A DNA stretch of 64,000 nt, taken from positions 310,001 to 374,000 of the forward strand of contig JAEYUW010000002.1 in NCBI GenBank assembly GCA_023432225.1, given 5' to 3'. Made by a program: the position numbers and the translations under genes. Shown here piece after piece: positions 7,793-16,274 of this stretch. Source of the DNA: Verrucomicrobiota bacterium (GTDB taxonomy: Bacteria; Verrucomicrobiota; Verrucomicrobiia; Opitutales; Opitutaceae). Numbering within the stretch: the first letter of the stretch is position 1; every line of letters starts with the position of its first letter. The notes below the pieces were generated by a model. That model was not told the DNA's origin and ran no database searches. It saw nothing but the letters and a program-made list of their open reading frames with translations.

Positions 7793-9355
7793 TCAGCCTT
7801 TGCGCGTCGCGACTTCGATCACGTCGTGCGGGGCGGCTTCCTTCTGGCCGGCGGGCGTCACGCGGACGTAGCGCGCTTGGGCGCGGAGATCGGGGAGCGT
7901 CTTGGCACCGAGGTAGCCCATACCGGATTGCACGCCACCGATGAGCGTGTTCAGCACGTCGTCGACCGAGCCGGAAACTTCCTTGAGCGCCTCGATGCCT
8001 TCGGCGGCGACTTTGCGCACGGTGTCGTTCTTGTCGTGGCCGTAGCGCGCGGCGGAGCCGGCTTTCATCGCGGCGTGGCTGCCCATGCCGCGGTATTGCT
8101 TATAGAGCTTGCCGGAAATCTCCATGATCTCGCCGGGCGCTTCGCGGCAACCAGCGAGCAGGCCGCCGAGGATGACGCAGTCGGCGAGCGTAAGCGCTTT
8201 CACGATGTCGCCGGATTTCGTGATGCCACCGTCGGCGATGAGCTTCACGCCTTTCTTCGCGGCACCTTGGCTCGCGACGTAGAGCGCGGTGAGTTGCGGG
8301 ATGCCGACGCCGGCGACCACACGCGTCGTGCAGATGGAGCCGGGGCCCTGACCGATCTTGATGGCGTTGGCGCCGCAGTCGGCGAGGAATTCGACGCCGC
8401 TCGCGCTGGTGACGTTGCCGGCGATGATCGGCAGGGCAGGGAACGCGCCGCGGATCAGGCGCACGACGTCGCCGACGCCGGCGGTGTGGCCGTGCGCCGT
8501 GGAAACAGCGACGCAGTCGACCGCCTCCTCGACGAGCGAACTCACGTGCGCGATGACCTTGTCGCGATCGAGTTCGCCATTGGGCTTGCGGACGGGTGAG
8601 ACGGCTGCGCCGACGACGAGTCGAAATTGCGAATCGCGCGCCGGCTTCCGGCGGGACTTCGCTTCGGAAGTGATGCGCTCGACGTCGGAGCTGGTGACGA
8701 GTCCGCGGAGCCGGTCCTGATTGTCGACGACGAGGATTTTGTGAATGCCGACGTGCTCGGTGAAGAATTTGTCGGCTTCCTTGATCGGGTCGGCACCAAG
8801 CGCCTTTTCCTGCACGGTGACGAGCTGCTTGCGCGGCGTCATCACGTCGGCGACTTTCTTGGACTTGTAGCGCTCTTTGACGAGATTGCCGGAGAGGAGA
8901 CCGGCGAGCTTGCCGCTTTCCTCGACGACGGGGAACGTGCGGAAATCGAAGCGGCGCTGTTCGATCATCTGGAGCACATCGCCAATCGACGCGTCGGGCG
9001 TGACGGTGATCGGGTCCTGGATGAGGCCGTGCACGTGGCGCTTCACGCGGGCCACTTCCTTGATCTGGTCTTTCGCGGGCAGGTTGTAGTGGATGAGTCC
9101 GATGCCGCCGTTGAGCGCCATCGAGATCGCCATGCGCGACTCGGTGACGGTGTCCATGTCGGACGAGATGATCGGAATTTGGAGCCGCAAGCCGTCCGCG
9201 AGCGACGTCGAGGTGTCGGCGTCCTTCGGCAAAATGTCGCTGAAAAGCGTGGCGAGCGACACGTCGTCGTAGGTCAGCGCGCTCGGCGCATTGGCGGCGA
9301 AGAAACGCTCGGCCGGCAGATAGAACTCGGATTCGGCGGCAACGGACTTTGTCAT
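7793..9355 (-). CDS. guaB: Inosine-5'-monophosphate dehydrogenase
   Basis: IMPDH oxidises IMP to XMP with NAD, the committed step to GMP. The product is 520 residues, near the usual length. The N-terminal barrel half has ALTYDDVSL and ISSDMDTVTESRMA. Two CBS domains occupy about residues 110-235. The catalytic loop is GQGPGSICTTR with Cys342. After it come LIADGGITKSGDIVKAL, GGLLAGCREAPGE and the flap YRGMGSHAAMK. It is convergent with the mutarotase-like gene and divergent from menC. With purA nearby both IMP branches are represented, but the genes are not an operon. Confidence 0.96.
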   Translation of the reverse strand: MTKSVAAESEFYLPAERFFAANAPSALTYDDVSLATLFSDILPKDADTSTSLADGLRLQIPIISSDMDTVTESRMAISMALNGGIGLIHYNLPAKDQIKEVARVKRHVHGLIQDPITVTPDASIGDVLQMIEQRRFDFRTFPVVEESGKLAGLLSGNLVKERYKSKKVADVMTPRKQLVTVQEKALGADPIKEADKFFTEHVGIHKILVVDNQDRLRGLVTSSDVERITSEAKSRRKPARDSQFRLVVGAAVSPVRKPNGELDRDKVIAHVSSLVEEAVDCVAVSTAHGHTAGVGDVVRLIRGAFPALPIIAGNVTSASGVEFLADCGANAIKIGQGPGSICTTRVVAGVGIPQLTALYVASQGAAKKGVKLIADGGITKSGDIVKALTLADCVILGGLLAGCREAPGEIMEISGKLYKQYRGMGSHAAMKAGSAARYGHDKNDTVRKVAAEGIEALKEVSGSVDDVLNTLIGGVQSGMGYLGAKTLPDLRAQARYVRVTPAGQKEAAPHDVIEVATRKG

Positions 9356-9444
9356 GGTGTTGCCGCTAGCGAAATACTCCGCGGGGCGGAAACCTCAACG
9401 AGAAACTTTTGCCAAGTGCGTCTTCACTCTCTTGGCTGGCGCGA

Positions 9445-10440
9445 ATGGCTTTGCGTTTCAGTTTCCGCTCTTACCGCCGCACACTGCGCGCTCCGTTGCG
9501 GACCGCGCACGGGCTGTGGACGGAGCGCGAGGGCCTGTTGCTGCGCACCGAGTCCGAAAAAGGCGTCGTGCGCTATGGCGAAGTGGCGCCGATCCTGTGG
9601 TTCGGCACCGAGACGATCGAGGAGGCGCGCGAAGTTTGCACGAAGTTGGGCGACCGGATTTCGGTGGAAGCGATCGCGGCAGTGCCGGAGCGCATGGGCT
9701 GCGTGCGGTTCGCGCTCGCGAGCGTGATCGAGGATGCGGCGCCGTCCACCGCGGCGACCGCGGCGCGTTTGCCGGTCGCGGCGCTGTTGCCCGCGGGCAA
9801 AGCGGTGCTGGCGGCGGTGGACGCAAAGCTCGAGGCCGGGTTTCTGGCGTTCAAATGGAAGGTGGGCGTCGCTCGACCAGAGGACGAGATGTCGTTGCTA
9901 GACGACGTGCTCGCGCGGTTGCCCGCTTACGCGAAGCTGCGGCTCGATGCCAACGGCGCGTGGTCGAACCGCGATGCGACGCGCTGGCTGGAATTTTGCG
10001 CGGAGCGACCGGTGGAGTTCATCGAGCAACCGGTGATGAACGTCGACGCGCTGCTCGGGCTCGCCGCGGATTATCCCGTGAAGTTGGCGCTCGATGAATT
10101 GGTGACCGGTCTCGGCGCTGCGCGCGAGTGGCAGGCGCGCGGTTGGTGCGGCGTGTTCGTGATCAAGCCGGCGCTGGCCGGTCCGCTCGACGAACTCGTG
10201 GCGTGGGCGCGCGAGACGAAGCCTGATCTCGTGCTCTCGAGCGCGATCGAGTCGGCGCTGGCGCGTGCGCAGATCCTGCGGATGACGTTCGCGGAAAAAT
10301 TGACCGAGCGGCCGCTCGGGTTCGGCGTGGGTGAAATTTTCGGCGATCGAGCGTGGGATGGGCCGGCGGTCGGTCCGCTGCTCGATGCGTCGTGGGGCGA
10401 ACAAGTGAACCCGGAGGTCCTGTGGAACGCGGCGAGTTAG
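9445..10440 (+). CDS. menC: o-Succinylbenzoate synthase
   Basis: MenC dehydrates SHCHC to o-succinylbenzoate in classical menaquinone synthesis. It is an enolase-superfamily enzyme, and the catalytic set is visible: Lys in GFLAFKWKVG, Asp in LRLDANGAW, Glu in EFIEQP, Asp in LALDELV and Lys in FVIKPALAG. At 331 residues it is standard. The ATG at 9445 is preferred to an upstream in-frame start because MALRFSFRSYRRTLRAPLRT aligns with the family N-terminus. It overlaps menE, which supports the MenC assignment over other enolase-superfamily functions. Confidence 0.88.
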   Translation: MALRFSFRSYRRTLRAPLRTAHGLWTEREGLLLRTESEKGVVRYGEVAPILWFGTETIEEAREVCTKLGDRISVEAIAAVPERMGCVRFALASVIEDAAPSTAATAARLPVAALLPAGKAVLAAVDAKLEAGFLAFKWKVGVARPEDEMSLLDDVLARLPAYAKLRLDANGAWSNRDATRWLEFCAERPVEFIEQPVMNVDALLGLAADYPVKLALDELVTGLGAAREWQARGWCGVFVIKPALAGPLDELVAWARETKPDLVLSSAIESALARAQILRMTFAEKLTERPLGFGVGEIFGDRAWDGPAVGPLLDASWGEQVNPEVLWNAAS

Positions 10441-11669
10441 CGCAATTGCTCGGAGGCGAAATGTCAGCGGGGGCGCGGCGCGTGCTCGTGGCCAACGACG
10501 ATGCCGACGCGTTTCGCGCGGAGTTCGCGCGGGCCGTGGCGGGCGGCGGCGAAGTGTTCTTGGGCAATCCGCAGTGGAGCGCGGCCCAACGAAGCGAATT
10601 CGAGCAGTTGCCCGTCGCGCCGATGGAAAACACGAAGGCACAACTGGGACTCGGCTGGCTCATGATTCCGACCGGTGGCTCGTCGGGACGGTTGAAGTTC
10701 GCGCGTCACGACAACTATACGATCGCGGCGGCCGTGCGCGGCTTCACGCAGCACTTCGGTGTCGCGCGCGTCAACGCGCTCGGGTTGCTGCCGTTGTATC
10801 ACGTGAGCGGGTTCATGGCGTGGATGCGGTGTGTCGTGACCGGCGGAGATTTTCTGGCGGGCAGTTGGAAGCAAATCGAAGCGGGCGCACGGCCCGTGTT
10901 GCCCGCGAAAGAAGACGGCTGGGTGCTGTCGCTCGTGCCGACGCAGCTCGAGCGCCTGTTGCGCGAGCCGGCGGCAGCGGAGTGGTTGCGCGGATTTCGG
11001 ATCGTGTTTCTCGGCGGTGCGCCGGCGTGGCCGGAATTGCTCGACCGGGCGGCGGCGGCGGGCGTGCCGCTGTCGTTGAGTTACGGGATGACGGAGACTG
11101 CGGCGATGATCGCGGCGTTGCGGCCGGAGGAGTTTGCGCGCGGCGAGCGCAGCTCGGGCCGAGTGATGCCGCACGTGCGCGTGGTGCTCGGCGACGACGA
11201 CGTGATCTGCGTGAGCGGTCGTTCGGTTTTCCGCGGCTACTATCCGGATTGGCGACACGAGCGAAAGATGTTCGAGACCGCCGACGTGGGGCGCTTCGAT
11301 TCCGCGCGGCGGCTGACCGTGCTGGGACGGCGCGATGCGGTGATCATCACTGGCGGAGAAAAAGTCCAGCCGCTCGACGTGGAGGCGGTGCTCAAATCGG
11401 CGACGGGTTGCGCGCGCGTGGCGGTAATCGGCGTCGCGGATCGCGAGTGGGGCGAGCGCGTCGTGGCGGTTTATGCGGACGGCGAGAGCTTCGACGTCGA
11501 GCGGGCGCGAGCCGCGGCACAGCGCGAGCTGTCGGCGCCGCAACGGCCCAAGGATTATCTCGCGCTGACGGAATGGCCGTTGAGCGAGGCGGGCAAACTG
11601 AGCCGCGGGCAATTGCGCGCGCTCGCCGAGGCGCCGCTTCGCGCTGGCGCGAGCAGCGGAGCGGCGTAG
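10422..11669 (+). CDS. menE: o-Succinylbenzoate-CoA ligase
   Basis: MenE adenylates o-succinylbenzoate and transfers it to CoA. This is an ANL-superfamily enzyme with the P-loop-like IPTGGSSGRLKFARH, the LSYGMTETAAMIA block, the hinge GRRDAVIITGGEKVQPLDVEAVL and the C-terminal SEAGKLSRGQL containing the adenylation Lys. It is short (415 residues), as usual for MenE. The GTG at 10422 follows a GGAGG and overlaps menC by 19 nt. An alternative ATG at 10461 is also preceded by GGAGG. The overlap suggests translational coupling with menC. Confidence 0.85.
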   Translation: MERGELAQLLGGEMSAGARRVLVANDDADAFRAEFARAVAGGGEVFLGNPQWSAAQRSEFEQLPVAPMENTKAQLGLGWLMIPTGGSSGRLKFARHDNYTIAAAVRGFTQHFGVARVNALGLLPLYHVSGFMAWMRCVVTGGDFLAGSWKQIEAGARPVLPAKEDGWVLSLVPTQLERLLREPAAAEWLRGFRIVFLGGAPAWPELLDRAAAAGVPLSLSYGMTETAAMIAALRPEEFARGERSSGRVMPHVRVVLGDDDVICVSGRSVFRGYYPDWRHERKMFETADVGRFDSARRLTVLGRRDAVIITGGEKVQPLDVEAVLKSATGCARVAVIGVADREWGERVVAVYADGESFDVERARAAAQRELSAPQRPKDYLALTEWPLSEAGKLSRGQLRALAEAPLRAGASSGAA

Positions 11670-11690
11670 GTTGCCCGCCGGATTTCCACG

Positions 11691-13454
11691 ATGAAAAAAG
11701 CTGAGATCGCTGCCGTTCTGACCGATATCGCCACGCTGCTCGAATTGAAGGGCGAGAACCCGTTCAAGATTCGCGCCTACGTGGCGGGTGCACGCGTGAT
11801 CGAATCGTTGAGCGAGGAGGAGATCGCCGAGCGCGTCGCGGCGGAAACGCTCGATGAGGTGAAAGGAATCGGCGAGGCGCTCGCGCAGAAGGTCGGCGAG
11901 TTGGTTCGCACGGGCAAACTGGAGTTCTACGAAAAGCTGAAGGCGTCGCTGCCGCCGGGTTTGGTGGAGCTGTTGGAGATTCCCGGGGTTGGTCCGAAGA
12001 AGATCAAAGCGCTCCATGAGCAGCTTGGAGTCGATTCGATCGCGAAGCTCGAGGCCGGTTGCAAAGAGGGAAAGGTCGCGGCGCTGGCTGGCTTCGGCGA
12101 GAAAACGCAGGCGAAGATTCTCGAGGGCATCGCCAACCGCGTCGCCTACGGCAAGCGCCACGTGTGGTTCGAGGCCTGGCACGTGGCGGAACCGATCCTG
12201 GCGGGGTTGCGCGCGCTGCCGCAGGTCGAGCAGGCGGAGCACGCGGGCAGCTTGCGGCGTCGGCTCGAGACGGTGGGCGATCTGGATTTTCTCGTGGCCT
12301 CGCGCGAACCGCAGCCGGTGTCCGACTGGTTCGTGCAGTGGCCGGGCGTGAAGGAGGTGACGGCGCGCGGTGAGACGAAGACGAGCGTGCGGTTGGCCTC
12401 GGGCATTCAGGCCGATCTGCGCATCGTGCCGCCGGAACAGTTCGTGTTCGCGCTGCACCATTTCACCGGCTCGAAGGACCACAACGTCCAGATGCGCGGC
12501 CGGGCGCTGCAACGCGGGCTCAGCATGAGCGAGTGGGGACTCGTGCCCGCGGAAGGCGAGGGGACGGCGAAGCAGAAGGCGGAGGACCGTGGACGGAAGA
12601 CCGAGATAAAAACGGAGGAACAACTTTTTCGCGCACTCGGCCTGACGTTCATTCCGCCGGAGTTGCGCGAAGGACGCGGTGAGATCGAGGCGGCGGAAGC
12701 GGGGCCGCTGCCGCGCTTGCTGGAGGAAGGCGATTTGCGCGGCGTGTTCCACAATCACACGACGGAGTCGGACGGACACAACGCGCTCGAGGAGATGACG
12801 CGCGCCGCGCAGGAACTCGGCTGGGACTACCTCGGCATCGCGGATCACTCGAAGGCGAGTTTTCAGGCGCGCGGTCTCGATGAGACGCGACTCGCCGCCG
12901 AAGTTGCCGCGATTCGGAAGCTGAATGCTTCGAAAAAATTCAAGACGCACGTGTTTGCCGGCAGCGAGGTCGACATTTTGCCGGATGGGCGGCTCGATTT
13001 CGCCGACGACGTGCTCGCGACGCTGGACTACGTGGTGGTGTCGGTGCACTCGGTGTTTAATCGCAGCCGCGAGGAGCAGACGGCGCGCATCATCCGCGCG
13101 ATCGAAAATCCGCACGTGACGATGATGGGGCATCTCACCGGCCGCATTCTGCTCGAGCGGCCCGGTTACAACGTCGATGCCGAGAAGATCATCGACGCGG
13201 CGATCGCGAATCGCGTCATCATCGAGCTGAACGCAAGCCCGTGGCGGCTCGACATGGATTGGCGGCTCTGGCGGCGCGCGGCCGAGCGGGGATTGCTCAC
13301 CAGCATCAATCCTGACGCGCACTCGACGGATCAGTTGCAGTGGTTTCGCGCCGGCGTGGCGGCGGCGCGCAAAGGGTGGCTCAGCCGGGAGCATGTCTTC
13401 AACACGAGGCCGCTCGTCGAGGTGGAAAAATACCTCGCCGCGAAGCGCGGCTGA
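11691..13454 (+). CDS. polX: DNA polymerase X with C-terminal PHP exonuclease domain
   Basis: This 587-residue protein has the bacterial PolX order. The N-terminal 8-kDa-like helices and helix-hairpin-helix motifs (LDEVKGIGEALAQKV, IPGVGPKKIKAL) are followed by a family X palm with GSLRRRLETVGDLDFLV and a third acidic site in QADLRIV. The PHP domain carries HNHTTESDG, IADHSKAS, GSEVDILPDGRLDF, VSVHSVFN and NPDAHST. PolX fills short gaps and has Mn-dependent 3'-5' exonuclease activity from the PHP part in base excision repair. It starts 21 nt after menE, though the functions are unrelated. All catalytic residues I can check are present. Confidence 0.92.
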   Translation: MKKAEIAAVLTDIATLLELKGENPFKIRAYVAGARVIESLSEEEIAERVAAETLDEVKGIGEALAQKVGELVRTGKLEFYEKLKASLPPGLVELLEIPGVGPKKIKALHEQLGVDSIAKLEAGCKEGKVAALAGFGEKTQAKILEGIANRVAYGKRHVWFEAWHVAEPILAGLRALPQVEQAEHAGSLRRRLETVGDLDFLVASREPQPVSDWFVQWPGVKEVTARGETKTSVRLASGIQADLRIVPPEQFVFALHHFTGSKDHNVQMRGRALQRGLSMSEWGLVPAEGEGTAKQKAEDRGRKTEIKTEEQLFRALGLTFIPPELREGRGEIEAAEAGPLPRLLEEGDLRGVFHNHTTESDGHNALEEMTRAAQELGWDYLGIADHSKASFQARGLDETRLAAEVAAIRKLNASKKFKTHVFAGSEVDILPDGRLDFADDVLATLDYVVVSVHSVFNRSREEQTARIIRAIENPHVTMMGHLTGRILLERPGYNVDAEKIIDAAIANRVIIELNASPWRLDMDWRLWRRAAERGLLTSINPDAHSTDQLQWFRAGVAAARKGWLSREHVFNTRPLVEVEKYLAAKRG

Positions 13455-13946
13455 TCCAGCCGGCGACCAGTGCGGGGCAGTTTAATTCCCGCTGGGTGCG
13501 TCGCCACCTCCGACGCGACGGGCTCGCCCGGTCGACCCAATATGGCGTAATACGCTATAAATTTTTTCGGCCCGCTGGGTGGCCTCGCACGAGGGAGAGA
13601 GGCGGCAATTTTTCGGAATGTGGCGTATTACGCCATATTCGCTGGCGTCGGCGGGGGGCGTGAAAGGGATGATCGGTCTCGAGGAACTGGCGGGGACGAT
13701 CGGCCGACCGCGGGAGCGGCGAGGATTCGGCGGGGGCGCGCGACGCGTTCGCGATGGGTTGATCTTGAGCGGGTCCCGCGGCAGCTGCGCGATGATTGCG
13801 TCGGGTTGGGCGGGAGATCGTGGACGCCGCCGCGACGCTCACGCCGCGGAGTCGGTTCGTGTTGGACTGGCGAGTCGCGGAACTGTTGCGATGCGCGTGC
13901 CGCCGCGGGCTTGTAGTCGGCGGCGGCGCGGCCCAAGCTCCGCGCG
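13455..13946. other. 491-bp gene-free stretch between polX and the epimerase
   Basis: Short open frames exist here, but none has a credible start, composition or family resemblance, and all are Arg-rich in the manner of G+C-rich noncoding frames. The only structure I can support is the 15-bp inverted repeat at 13539-13639. A promoter for the downstream sugar genes must lie here or just upstream, but I see no convincing -35/-10 pair. Confidence 0.55.
13539..13639. repeat. Perfect 15-bp inverted repeat with GCGTAATACGC-type arms
   Basis: AATATGGCGTAATAC (13539-13553) is exactly repeated in inverse orientation as GTATTACGCCATATT (13625-13639), 71 bp apart. Each arm is itself close to a palindrome around GTAATAC, so the site could be two copies of one dyad binding site or the ends of a short element. 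A related hairpin with CGTATTACGG arms lies at 42392-42427. Confidence 0.8.
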
Positions 13947-14978
13947 ATGGTTTATCTGGTCACCGGTGCGGCGGGCTTCATTGCCTCGAAGGTCTGCGAC
14001 TTGTTGCTCGCGGACGGTCACACCGTCGTGGGCGTCGATAACCTGAATGATTACTACGATCCGCGTCTGAAGGACTACCGGTTGGGCCGGTTACTAGGGG
14101 AAGGGGAGAGCTTCGCCCCGAGTGCAGATCGGCCCTCGCGCTACGCCGGCATCGCGCGCCAACACGGGAATTTCATTTTCCGCGCGCTCGATTTGGAGGA
14201 CATGGCGGCGCTGGAGGCGCTGTTCACGGAGTTTTCGTTTGCGGCCGTCTTCAACTTGGCGGCGCGCGCCGGGGTCCGTTACAGCCTCGAGAATCCGCAC
14301 GTTTATCTCTCCACGAATGCTCACGGCACGTTGAACGTGATGGAGGCGATGCGTCGCCACGGCGTGAAGAAACAGGTGCTCGCGTCGACGTCGTCCCTCT
14401 ATGCGGGTTGCCCGATGCCGTTCACCGAGGACCAGCCGGTCAACACGCCGCTCTCTCCCTACGCGGCGACGAAAAAAGCCGCCGAACTGATGGCCTACAC
14501 CTACCACAAGCTCTACGGCATCGATACGACGGTGGTGCGCTACTTCACGGTCTTCGGTCCCGCGGGACGGCCAGACATGGCGCCGTTTCGCTTCATCGAG
14601 TGGATTTCGCGCGGGCAACCGATCGAGCTGTTCGGCGACGGCACGCAGGCGCGCGACTTCACCTTCGTCGACGACATCGCGCGCGGCACGGTGCTCGCGG
14701 CGAAACCAGTCGGCTACGAGATCGTGAACCTCGGCGGCGGCAACAATCCGATCAACCTGCACACGGTCATCGGCTACATCGAGGCTGCGTTGGGGTGGAA
14801 AGCCACGGTCACGGGCAAGCCGCCGCATGCGGCCGACGTGAAGGAAACGTGGGCTGACATCCGAAAGGCGGAGCGCCTGCTCGGCTGGCGGCCGACGGTT
14901 TCGGTCGAAGACGGTTTTCGCCGCACGGTCGCGTGGCATCAGCAGAACGCGGCCTGGTTGCAGCATATCCGACTTTGA
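13947..14978 (+). CDS. NAD-dependent epimerase, UDP-glucuronate 4-epimerase type
   Basis: This extended short-chain dehydrogenase has 343 residues. The Rossmann start YLVTGAAGFIASKV is followed by GVDNLNDYYDPRLK, typical of UDP-glucuronate/UDP-galacturonate epimerases. The catalytic set is STSSLYA (Ser) and SPYAATKKA (Tyr-x-x-x-Lys). C-terminal RDFTFVDDIARG and the GWRPTVSVEDGF block also match. The third glycine of the GxxGxxG motif is replaced by alanine. It lies 8 nt upstream of the DegT gene, which suggests a shared surface-sugar pathway. The exact sugar is uncertain. Confidence 0.82.
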   Translation: MVYLVTGAAGFIASKVCDLLLADGHTVVGVDNLNDYYDPRLKDYRLGRLLGEGESFAPSADRPSRYAGIARQHGNFIFRALDLEDMAALEALFTEFSFAAVFNLAARAGVRYSLENPHVYLSTNAHGTLNVMEAMRRHGVKKQVLASTSSLYAGCPMPFTEDQPVNTPLSPYAATKKAAELMAYTYHKLYGIDTTVVRYFTVFGPAGRPDMAPFRFIEWISRGQPIELFGDGTQARDFTFVDDIARGTVLAAKPVGYEIVNLGGGNNPINLHTVIGYIEAALGWKATVTGKPPHAADVKETWADIRKAERLLGWRPTVSVEDGFRRTVAWHQQNAAWLQHIRL

Positions 14979-14986
14979 ACTGACGC

Positions 14987-16099
14987 ATGACGGCCGCTCT
15001 TCCACGACTTTACTCCGCCGATCCCAAGGCGGGCTACTTGGCCGCGAAGGCCGACATCGATGCGGCCATCGCGCGCGTGCTCGACAGCGGCACTTACATT
15101 CACGGGCGAGAACTCGCTGCATTTGAATCGGAGTTCGCGGCGTGGCTTGGCGCCAGCGGTTGCGCCGGAGTGGCCAATGGAACGGATGCGATCGAACTCG
15201 CACTGCACGCTCTCGATGTGGGCACCGGCGATCGCGTCGCGACTGTGGCCAACACCGTCTCGGCGACCGTCGCGGCCATTGTGGCGACAGGGGCGGAACC
15301 GGTGTTCGTGGAAATCGATCCCGCGACGATGCTGATGGACGCCAATGCGCTCACGCAGGTGTTGCGCGACGACACGGAACGGCGGATCAAGGCGATCGTC
15401 CCGGTGCACCTTTACGGACAAGCGTGCGACATGCCCGCGATCATGGCGGCGGCGCGCGCGCACGGCGCGAAGGTGCTTGAGGATTGCGCGCAGGCACACG
15501 GGGCGAGCGTCGCCGGTCGCACGGCGGGCACGTGGGGCGATCTCGCGGCATTCAGTTTTTATCCGACGAAAAATCTCGGCGCGTTGGGCGATGGCGGAGC
15601 CGTGGTCGGGGGCGACGCCGCGGCGCTCGAGCGTGTGCGGCAACTCCGCCAATATGGCTGGCGCACGCGCTATGTGAGTGACGAGCACGGGCGCAACAGC
15701 CGGCTCGACGAGATGCAGGCAGCGATCCTTCGCGCGCGCTTGCCGCGTTTGGCGGCGGAGAACGCGCTACGCGCCACGCTGGCCGACCGCTATCTCGAAT
15801 TGCTCGCGTCGGCACCGTTGCAGTTGCCGGTCACGGCGGCCGGACGCACGCACGTGTGGCACCAATTCGTGGTGCGAACACCGCGCCGCGACGCCTTGCG
15901 CGCGGCGCTGGAGGCGCAGCAGATTTTCTGCGGCGTGCTGTATCCCGTGCCGATCCACCGCCAGCCCGCTTACGCGCACGATGTGGCGCTGCCGCTCACG
16001 GAACAGGCGTGCGCTGAGGTGCTCTCTCTGCCGCTTCATCCCGGATTGACGCTCGCGGAGGTGGAGCGCGTCGCCGCGGCGGTGCGGGCGGCACTCTGA
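14987..16099 (+). CDS. DegT/DnrJ/EryC1 family PLP-dependent sugar aminotransferase
   Basis: Members of this family transaminate keto nucleotide-sugars for LPS, capsule or glycan synthesis. The 370-residue protein shows VANGTDAIELAL, VPVHLYGQACDM, VLEDCAQAHGA, the PLP lysine motif FYPTKNLGALGDGG and NSRLDEMQAAILRARL. Its C-terminal half, HVWHQFVVRTPRRDAL, and LYPVPIHRQPAY fit the family. It follows the epimerase after 8 nt, so the two are probably cotranscribed. The intergenic region after it carries the first LacI-type palindrome. Which keto-sugar it uses cannot be read from sequence. Confidence 0.88.
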   Translation: MTAALPRLYSADPKAGYLAAKADIDAAIARVLDSGTYIHGRELAAFESEFAAWLGASGCAGVANGTDAIELALHALDVGTGDRVATVANTVSATVAAIVATGAEPVFVEIDPATMLMDANALTQVLRDDTERRIKAIVPVHLYGQACDMPAIMAAARAHGAKVLEDCAQAHGASVAGRTAGTWGDLAAFSFYPTKNLGALGDGGAVVGGDAAALERVRQLRQYGWRTRYVSDEHGRNSRLDEMQAAILRARLPRLAAENALRATLADRYLELLASAPLQLPVTAAGRTHVWHQFVVRTPRRDALRAALEAQQIFCGVLYPVPIHRQPAYAHDVALPLTEQACAEVLSLPLHPGLTLAEVERVAAAVRAAL

Positions 16100-16137
16100 T
16101 CGGCGGCGACCTGGCGGCGGGGATATTGGGGAGCAGC

Positions 16138-16151
16138 TGAGAACGTTTGCA
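16138..16151. promoter_or_regulatory. Putative LacI-family operator O1 (TGNNAACGTTNNCA)
   Basis: TGAGAACGTTTGCA is a CG-centred imperfect palindrome of the kind bound by LacI/GalR regulators, 123 bp upstream of the regulator's ATG. The same TGNNAACGTTNNCA pattern occurs at 17441-17454 before the glucanase gene. A weaker site with two mismatches (TGCACACGTTTGCT, 16226-16239) lies between O1 and the regulator. Confidence 0.6.
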
Positions 16152-16274
16152 GGCTCCTGTCGGTGCTCTCGCCGGGCGCGGATGTCGCCGCAGCGGAGCA
16201 GACGCCGCCGCAACGACTCAGGCGCTGCACACGTTTGCTTGCTGGAGCACGCGAGAAGTGCACGATCCGCTGAC

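Noticed and set aside
10464..13394. 976-codon minus-strand open frame opposite menE and polX
   Set aside because: It is a shadow of two well-supported plus-strand genes, His/Arg-rich, with no family resemblance.
13579..14046. 155-codon plus-strand open frame in the gap before the epimerase
   Set aside because: Composition is Arg/Gly-rich, it overlaps the epimerase start in another frame and spans an inverted-repeat arm; no evidence of coding.
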